Shown here: positions 58,585 through 64,000 of the stretch, one piece after another
Layout of the letters: every line of letters starts with the position of its first letter
How positions within the stretch are numbered: the stretch's first letter is position 1
Origin: Aquimarina algicola
GTDB lineage: Bacteria; Bacteroidota; Bacteroidia; Flavobacteriales; Flavobacteriaceae
Direction: 5' to 3'
DNA: 64,000 bases
Assembly (NCBI RefSeq): GCF_006443095.1
Contig: NZ_VFWZ01000009.1
Location: 316,990 to 380,989 of the forward strand
The notes under the pieces: model-generated
What the model saw: the letters and a program-made list of their open reading frames with translations, nothing else
The model's database searches: none
Told to the model about the DNA's origin: nothing
Made by a program: the position numbers and the translations under genes

Positions 58585-59025
58585 TTAACATAAATTCTTC
58601 TTTAAAATTAGATTTTTATATTCTAGGGCATCTTCCATATTGTCAAACTGCCTGAATTCTTTTCTAAAAAATACTTTTTCAAGTTTAGTTTGTATTTTTT
58701 GTTGAGGATCATTGGAAACAACAATCATACCAGCAAGATTTTCAATTTTAGCTGTTTCTAAGTATATAGTGGGGTTTACAGCATAAGAATTGATACGATG
58801 AGTGATGTATACAAATGATTTGTTTTTGAAATGCTTATTAACTACTTGTAGTAAAATATCATTATGTTCTGGTGATACGGTAATTCCTTCAGACATTACC
58901 GCTTTAACATAGTCATCATATACTTCGAGATGACAAAAATCAAAGTCGTATGAGATAATCTTAGGATTACCTCTTAGTTGTTTAGGTATTTGCATATTTT
59001 GACGAAGGTGTAGTGTTATGACCAA
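58585..59025 (-). CDS. Conserved hypothetical protein, possibly STAS/SpoIIAA-like
   Basis: 146 residues; Met11 (58995) is a likely alternative start, giving MQIPKQLRG. The layout is mixed alpha/beta without signal peptide or membrane helix: IISYDFDFCHLEVYDDYVKAVM, then FVYITHRINSYAVNPTIYLETA and a central MIVVSNDP strand. This resembles SpoIIAA-like/STAS proteins of flavobacteria in strand order, but no diagnostic motif is visible. It is probably cytoplasmic and acting as a regulatory protein; low certainty on function. Confidence 0.8.
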   Translation of the reverse strand: MVITLHLRQNMQIPKQLRGNPKIISYDFDFCHLEVYDDYVKAVMSEGITVSPEHNDILLQVVNKHFKNKSFVYITHRINSYAVNPTIYLETAKIENLAGMIVVSNDPQQKIQTKLEKVFFRKEFRQFDNMEDALEYKNLILKKNLC

Positions 59026-59162
59026 AGTTTTAAATAAAACTAAGTCGTAACTTATTTAATAAAATTTTTCCCATTAATGACTGTTAAGATAATAAGAAAA
59101 AAACTTGAATCATATTATTTTGTTAATTTTTATCAAAACTAAATTAGTAAAATGGATAAAAT

Positions 59163-59200
59163 AAAATAAGCTATTGCAACCAGTGCAATAGCTTATTTTT
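59163..59200. terminator. Terminator downstream of clpC
   Basis: A perfect 16-bp stem (AAAATAAGCTATTGCA and complement) with a 5-nt loop. The arms are A/T-rich at both ends; it ends the minus-strand clpC transcript. Confidence 0.75.
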
Positions 59201-59222
59201 ATAATGTTTAATACCCTGATAT

Positions 59223-61772
59223 TTATGCAGATTCTTCTGCTTTCTTAATATTTATGGTAAGCTCATTTGACTCTTCATCTATATCCATAAAGATGCTATC
59301 TCCTTCTTGAAGTTGTGCATTTATAATTTCTTCAGCCAAAGCATCTTCGATATATTTTTGGATAGCCCTTTTGAGAGGTCTTGCTCCATATTGCTTATCA
59401 AACCCTTTCTCTGTGATATAATCTTTAGCTTTTTCACTAAGAGAGAGATCATATCCAAGATCCTTGATTCTTAAATATAATTTATCAAGCTCTATGTCAA
59501 TAATTTTATGAATATCTTCTCTTTCTAGTGCATTGAATACGACTACATCATCAACACGATTCAGAAATTCTGGTGCAAATGCTTTTTTCAAGGCGCTTTC
59601 TATAACACTTTTTGCATAGTCATCTGCTTGAGACTTTTTGGCAGTTGTTCCAAAACCTACTCCTTGACCAAAGTCTTTTAGTTTACGAGCACCAATATTA
59701 GAAGTCATAATAATGATCGTATTTCTAAAGTCTATTTTACGTCCTAAACTATCTGTTAGATAACCATCATCAAGTACTTGAAGCATCATATTGAAAACGT
59801 CTGGATGTGCTTTTTCTATCTCGTCTAATAGGATTACAGAATATGGTTTTCTACGAACTTTTTCTGTTAGTTGCCCACCTTCTTCATATCCTACGTATCC
59901 AGGAGGAGCACCTATTAATCTTGAGACAGCAAATTTTTCCATATATTCACTCATATCTATTCGAATAAGAGTGTCTTCACTATCAAAAAGTTCTCTAGCT
60001 AAAACTTTTGCTAACTGTGTTTTTCCTACACCTGTTTGTCCTAAAAATATAAAAGAACCAATAGGTTTATTAGGATCTTTGAGTCCGGCACGATTACGCT
60101 GTATTGCTTTAACAACTTTGGCAACGGCTTCATCCTGACCAATTACTTTACCCATTATTAGATCAGGTAATTCTGCTAATTTGTTACTTTCTGTCTGAGC
60201 AATACGATTTACGGGTATACCTGTCATCATAGAAACTACATCTGCAACATTATTCTCATCTACCGTTTCTTTATGAAGTTTTGATTCTTTTTCCCATTGC
60301 TCTTGTGCTACGCCTAGCTCTTTCTCGAGGTTCTTTTCATCATCTCTTAGCTTGGCAGCCTCTTCATATTTTTGTTTTTTGACTACGCTGTTTTTGAGTT
60401 CTCTTACTTCCTCAAGTTTTTTCTCAAGATCAAGAATTTTCTTAGGAACATCGATATTAGTGATATGAACTCTCGATCCTGCTTCGTCTAATGCATCTAT
60501 AGCCTTGTCTGGAAGGAATCGATCTGTCATATATCTATTCGTAAGTTTTACACAAGCCTCGATAGCTTCTGGAGTGTAATTTACATTGTGATGTTCTTCA
60601 TACTTTTCTTTAATATTATTGAGGATCTCAATAGTTTCTTCAATATTGGTAGGTTCTACAATTACTTTTTGGAAACGTCTTTCAAGGGCACCATCTTTTT
60701 CGATGTACTGTCTGTATTCGTCCAAGGTTGTAGCACCAATACATTGTATTTCTCCTCTTGCCAAAGCAGGTTTGAACATGTTTGAAGCATCTAAACTTCC
60801 TGTTGCTCCACCAGCTCCAACAATAGTATGTATTTCATCTATAAACAGTATGATGTCATCATTTTTTTCTAACTCATTCATTACTGCCTTCATACGTTCT
60901 TCGAATTGTCCTCTATATTTAGTTCCGGCAACTAGACTCGCCAAATCTAACGTAACCACTCTTTTGTCAAAGAGGATTCTAGATACTTTTCTTTTAACGA
61001 TTCTAAGTGCAAGACCTTCAGCTATTGCAGATTTACCTACACCTGGTTCTCCGATAAGAAGCGGATTATTTTTCTTACGTCTACTTAATATTTGAGAAAC
61101 TCTTTCTATTTCTTTGGATCTACCTACAACAGGATCAAGTTTTCCTTCTTCTGCCATTGCGGTAAGATCGCGTCCAAAGTTATCTAAAACCGGAGTTTTT
61201 GATTTTTTACCTGCTTTTCCACCTCCAGAAGGAGAGTTAAATGGATTTTCTTTTGAAGAATCTCCTGTAAGATCATCATCTTCAGAAAAAGATTCGGCTT
61301 TTGGATTATCTATATATTCTTCCTCGTTAGTTATCATAAATTTAAATTGGTCTTTTACGTTATCATAATCAACTTTTAAACGATTTAAAAGCTTGGTTGT
61401 TGGATCATTTTCGTTTCTTAAGATACATAACAAAAGATGCGCTGTATTAATAGAAGAGCTTTGAAATAGCTTAGCTTCCAAAAAAGTAGTCTTTAATGCT
61501 CGTTCTGCTTGTCTTGTTAAATGTAAGTTTTTCTTCTCATTTGATGCAATTGCAATACTTGGGTTTGCAGGGCTTAAAATTTCTACTTTTCTTCTCAAAT
61601 TGGTAAGATCTACATCTAACGCATCAAGAATGCTTATTGCTTTTCCACTTCCATCACGTAACAATCCTAACATAAGATGTTCTGTACCTATAAAGTCATG
61701 CCCTAATCTCAGAGCCTCTTCTTTACTGTAGGCAATAACATCTTTTACTCTAGGTGAAAAATTATCATCCAT
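59223..61772 (-). CDS. clpC: ATP-dependent Clp protease ATP-binding subunit ClpC
   Basis: 849 residues. An N-terminal double Clp repeat (about 1-145), AAA+ domain 1 with Walker A GEPGVGKS and DEIHTIVGAGG, a UVR/M-domain (about 440-500; KYEEAAKLRDDEKNLEKEL) and AAA+ domain 2 with GQTGVGKT and VILLDEIEKAHPDVFN follow. The C-terminal D2-small segment RVDDVVVFNALEREDIHKI has the ClpC layout. It unfolds substrates for ClpP; adaptors differ between bacteria. It is divergent from gyrA. The Clp_N plus UVR combination separates it from ClpA and ClpB. Confidence 0.96.
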   Translation of the reverse strand: MDDNFSPRVKDVIAYSKEEALRLGHDFIGTEHLMLGLLRDGSGKAISILDALDVDLTNLRRKVEILSPANPSIAIASNEKKNLHLTRQAERALKTTFLEAKLFQSSSINTAHLLLCILRNENDPTTKLLNRLKVDYDNVKDQFKFMITNEEEYIDNPKAESFSEDDDLTGDSSKENPFNSPSGGGKAGKKSKTPVLDNFGRDLTAMAEEGKLDPVVGRSKEIERVSQILSRRKKNNPLLIGEPGVGKSAIAEGLALRIVKRKVSRILFDKRVVTLDLASLVAGTKYRGQFEERMKAVMNELEKNDDIILFIDEIHTIVGAGGATGSLDASNMFKPALARGEIQCIGATTLDEYRQYIEKDGALERRFQKVIVEPTNIEETIEILNNIKEKYEEHHNVNYTPEAIEACVKLTNRYMTDRFLPDKAIDALDEAGSRVHITNIDVPKKILDLEKKLEEVRELKNSVVKKQKYEEAAKLRDDEKNLEKELGVAQEQWEKESKLHKETVDENNVADVVSMMTGIPVNRIAQTESNKLAELPDLIMGKVIGQDEAVAKVVKAIQRNRAGLKDPNKPIGSFIFLGQTGVGKTQLAKVLARELFDSEDTLIRIDMSEYMEKFAVSRLIGAPPGYVGYEEGGQLTEKVRRKPYSVILLDEIEKAHPDVFNMMLQVLDDGYLTDSLGRKIDFRNTIIIMTSNIGARKLKDFGQGVGFGTTAKKSQADDYAKSVIESALKKAFAPEFLNRVDDVVVFNALEREDIHKIIDIELDKLYLRIKDLGYDLSLSEKAKDYITEKGFDKQYGARPLKRAIQKYIEDALAEEIINAQLQEGDSIFMDIDEESNELTINIKKAEESA

Positions 61773-62138
61773 AAAAATTATTCTCTTTCTTTATAACTAA
61801 AATAGTAATTTTTTAATATTACTATGGCAAAAACTATTCCTTTTAATCGATCATTAACAAATAAACTTACAGAAGTGGCATTTTTGTCATAAAAATCAAT
61901 TTTTTTAGAAGAAATCATGCTTATAATTTATCAATTTTCTCCTTCTGTAGTGTCTTGTTTGCGTAAATAGACAAAAAAAGCTTTAATAATCAAAACCTAA
62001 TGTAATAGACTTATTAACCATATTAATTCTTCATATTGTTAATAAATTACGTATATTACATATAGAATTTGCTGTTAAAACCGTCTTTATTTAACTAAAT
62101 TAGCGCGTTTAATTAATTAAATTTTAGAATATTTTTTT
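61773..62138. other. Divergent clpC-gyrA promoter region (366 bp)
   Basis: No gene is seen. It is AT-rich. The nearest promoter-like string for gyrA is TAGAATTTG (one base longer than TAnnTTTG) at about 62062-62070; no exact -7 box was found for clpC. No palindrome of note. Confidence 0.5.
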
Positions 62139-64000
62139 ATGGCTGAAGGAGAAAAACTTATACCTATCAACATAGAAGATGAGATGAAGTCTGCATATAT
62201 CGATTATTCGATGTCTGTGATTGTTTCTCGAGCTCTTCCTGATGTTAGAGATGGTCTCAAACCTGTACATAGACGTGTTCTTTATGGAATGTATGAATTA
62301 GGAGTACGTGCTAGTAGTGCTCATAAAAAATCTGCAAGAATTGTAGGTGAAGTACTTGGTAAATACCACCCACATGGGGATACTTCTGTTTATGATACGA
62401 TGGTTCGAATGGCTCAGGAATGGAGTTTGAGATATATGTTGGTTGATGGTCAAGGAAACTTTGGTTCTGTAGATGGTGATAGCCCGGCAGCAATGCGTTA
62501 TACAGAGGCCCGTATGCGAAAAATATCTGAGGATATGCTGGCAGATATAGAAAAGGATACTGTAGATCATACATTTAATTTTGATGATACTCTACAGGAG
62601 CCTACGGTTTTGCCAACAAGAGTTCCGGGATTATTAATTAATGGAGCTTCTGGTATTGCAGTAGGTATGGCTACAAATATGCCACCACATAATCTAAGTG
62701 AAGTAGTGGATGGAACTGTAGCTTACATTGATAATAATGATATAGAAATTGATGAACTAATACAATACATCAAAGCACCAGATTTTCCTACCGGAGGTAT
62801 TATTTATGGTTATGATGGTGTAAAAGAAGCTTTTAAGACAGGGCGTGGTAGAATAGTGATGCGAGGTAAAGCTACTTTTGAAGAAGTCAATGGTAGAGAA
62901 TGCATTATCGTAACAGAAATACCATATCAGGTTAATAAAGCTGATATGATTAAAAAGACTGCCGACCTCGTTAATGATAAGAAAATTGATGGAATTTCTA
63001 CTATTCGTGATGAGTCTGATAGAAAAGGTATGCGTATTGTATACATTTTAAAGAGAGATGCTATACCTAATATAGTACTCAATCTTTTATACAAGTATAC
63101 CGCTTTGCAATCTTCTTTCAGTGTAAATAATATAGCACTAGTTAATGGCAGACCACAATTACTTAATGTAAAAGAAATGATCCACTATTTTGTGGAACAT
63201 AGACATGATGTAGTTGTTAGGCGTACTAAATTTGAATTAAGAAAAGCAGAAGAAAGAGCACATATTCTTGAAGGATTAATCATTGCTTCTGATAATATTG
63301 ATGAAGTAATTGCATTGATTAGATCTTCTGCAAATGCAGATGAAGCACGTGCTAAATTGATAGAAAGATTTAAGCTTTCTGAAATACAAGCTAAAGCAAT
63401 TGTAGAAATGCGTCTACGTCAATTAACAGGACTAGAGCAGGATAAACTACGTGCTGAGTATGAGGAATTAATGAAGACTATAGAAGATCTTAAAGACATT
63501 CTTGATAAGAAAGATCGAAGAATGCAAATTATTAAAGATGAACTTCTTGAAGTTAAAGAAAAATACGGAGACCCGAGACGTTCTCAAATTGAATATGCCG
63601 GAGGAGATCTTAGTATAGAAGATATGATTCCTGATGAAAAAGTAGTAATTACTATTTCGCATGCAGGATATATCAAAAGAACTTCTCTAAATGAGTATAA
63701 AAAACAGAATAGAGGAGGAGTAGGGCAAAAAGGAAGTACAACGCGTAACGAAGATTTTCTTGAACATTTATTTGTGGGGACAAACCACCAATATATGCTT
63801 TTCTTTACTCAAAAAGGAAAATGTTTCTGGATGCGTGTGTATGAAATACCAGAAGGAAGTAAAACTTCTAAAGGTAGAGCTATTCAAAATCTTATCAATA
63901 TAGAAAATGATGATAAGGTAAAAGCTTTTATTTGTACACAAGACTTAAAAGACGAAGAATATATCAATTCTCACTATGTCATAATGGCAACCAAAAAAGG
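62139..64000 (+). CDS. gyrA: DNA gyrase subunit A, 3'-truncated by the window edge
   Basis: 620 codons are present from the ATG at 62139; the end lies outside. The N-terminal segment MAEGEKLIPINIEDEMKSAY, the active-site Tyr121 in AMRYTEARM (E. coli Tyr122), the QRDR segment YHPHGDTSVYDTMVRMAQEW and, in the C-terminal domain, a GyrA box (QNRGGVG) are visible. The GyrA box separates gyrase from topoisomerase IV ParC. The enzyme introduces negative supercoils with GyrB. The residue equal to E. coli Ser83 is Thr82 here. Confidence 0.97.
   Translation, partial: MAEGEKLIPINIEDEMKSAYIDYSMSVIVSRALPDVRDGLKPVHRRVLYGMYELGVRASSAHKKSARIVGEVLGKYHPHGDTSVYDTMVRMAQEWSLRYMLVDGQGNFGSVDGDSPAAMRYTEARMRKISEDMLADIEKDTVDHTFNFDDTLQEPTVLPTRVPGLLINGASGIAVGMATNMPPHNLSEVVDGTVAYIDNNDIEIDELIQYIKAPDFPTGGIIYGYDGVKEAFKTGRGRIVMRGKATFEEVNGRECIIVTEIPYQVNKADMIKKTADLVNDKKIDGISTIRDESDRKGMRIVYILKRDAIPNIVLNLLYKYTALQSSFSVNNIALVNGRPQLLNVKEMIHYFVEHRHDVVVRRTKFELRKAEERAHILEGLIIASDNIDEVIALIRSSANADEARAKLIERFKLSEIQAKAIVEMRLRQLTGLEQDKLRAEYEELMKTIEDLKDILDKKDRRMQIIKDELLEVKEKYGDPRRSQIEYAGGDLSIEDMIPDEKVVITISHAGYIKRTSLNEYKKQNRGGVGQKGSTTRNEDFLEHLFVGTNHQYMLFFTQKGKCFWMRVYEIPEGSKTSKGRAIQNLINIENDDKVKAFICTQDLKDEEYINSHYVIMATKK

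Noticed and set aside
60588..61368. Plus-strand ORFs up to 158 residues opposite clpC
   Set aside because: Shadows of the ClpC AAA+ domains.
62298..63662. Minus-strand ORFs of 64-90 residues inside gyrA
   Set aside because: Antisense shadows of a strongly conserved gene; the products have no recognisable features.

Overview
The window looks like a chromosomal segment of a marine member of the Flavobacteriaceae (Bacteroidota); an Aquimarina-like genome is my guess, unproven. The evidence is the low GC, Bacteroidota promoters (TTG, 17-21 nt, TAnnTTTG), type IX secretion (T9SS) cargo and PorP/SprF proteins, a flavobacterial-type SRP RNA and 6S RNA, TonB receptors with carboxypeptidase-regulatory domains, and many short-lobe lipoproteins. 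No tRNA, rRNA, CRISPR array, transposase or prophage gene was seen, so this is mostly core and surface biology, not a mobile island.

Layout. 1-4.2 kb: the end of a LytTR response regulator, two tandem ~50-residue lipoproteins, then a TPR sensor kinase and a LuxR-type response regulator. 4.3-19.4 kb (minus): a three-gene surface operon made of a 4048-residue T9SS type-B adhesin, a PorP/SprF protein and an OmpA/PD40 protein. The adhesin gene contains four 678-bp tandem units. 20-22.4 kb: an MscS channel and a gene-poor stretch with several hairpins, including two near-identical 61-nt elements with compensatory base changes. 22.4-32.2 kb: housekeeping genes (TrmH, a DEAD-box helicase, glutaminyl cyclase, SRP RNA, an SDR, a transaldolase-like aldolase, a degenerate thioredoxin-fold lipoprotein, an ABC-F ATPase). 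32.4-36.7 kb: a lipoprotein plus a sortilin-like T9SS type-A protein. 36.7-42.8 kb: gamma-glutamyltransferase, an RlmD cluster and ornithine aminotransferase. 42.8-45 kb (minus): six very small membrane proteins (three DUF2752, two CCC-motif, one CD225/dispanin). 45-56 kb: an Smr protein, two paralogous lipoproteins, a cysteine desulfurase, a TonB receptor overlapping an M23 peptidase, and a galactofuranose pair (glycosyltransferase and Glf). 56-64 kb: a ZapB-like coiled coil, ZapA, 6S RNA, RNase Y, ClpC and the 5' two thirds of gyrA.

The best candidate for an undescribed system is the DUF2752/CCC/CD225 cluster at 42.8-44.9 kb. Next are the covarying RNA-like hairpin pair at 21.9-22.2 kb, the tandem mini-lipoproteins beside a sensor kinase, and an ABC-F protein with one intact and one doubly degenerate ATP site. 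All functional statements rest on motif reading; no database search was possible.
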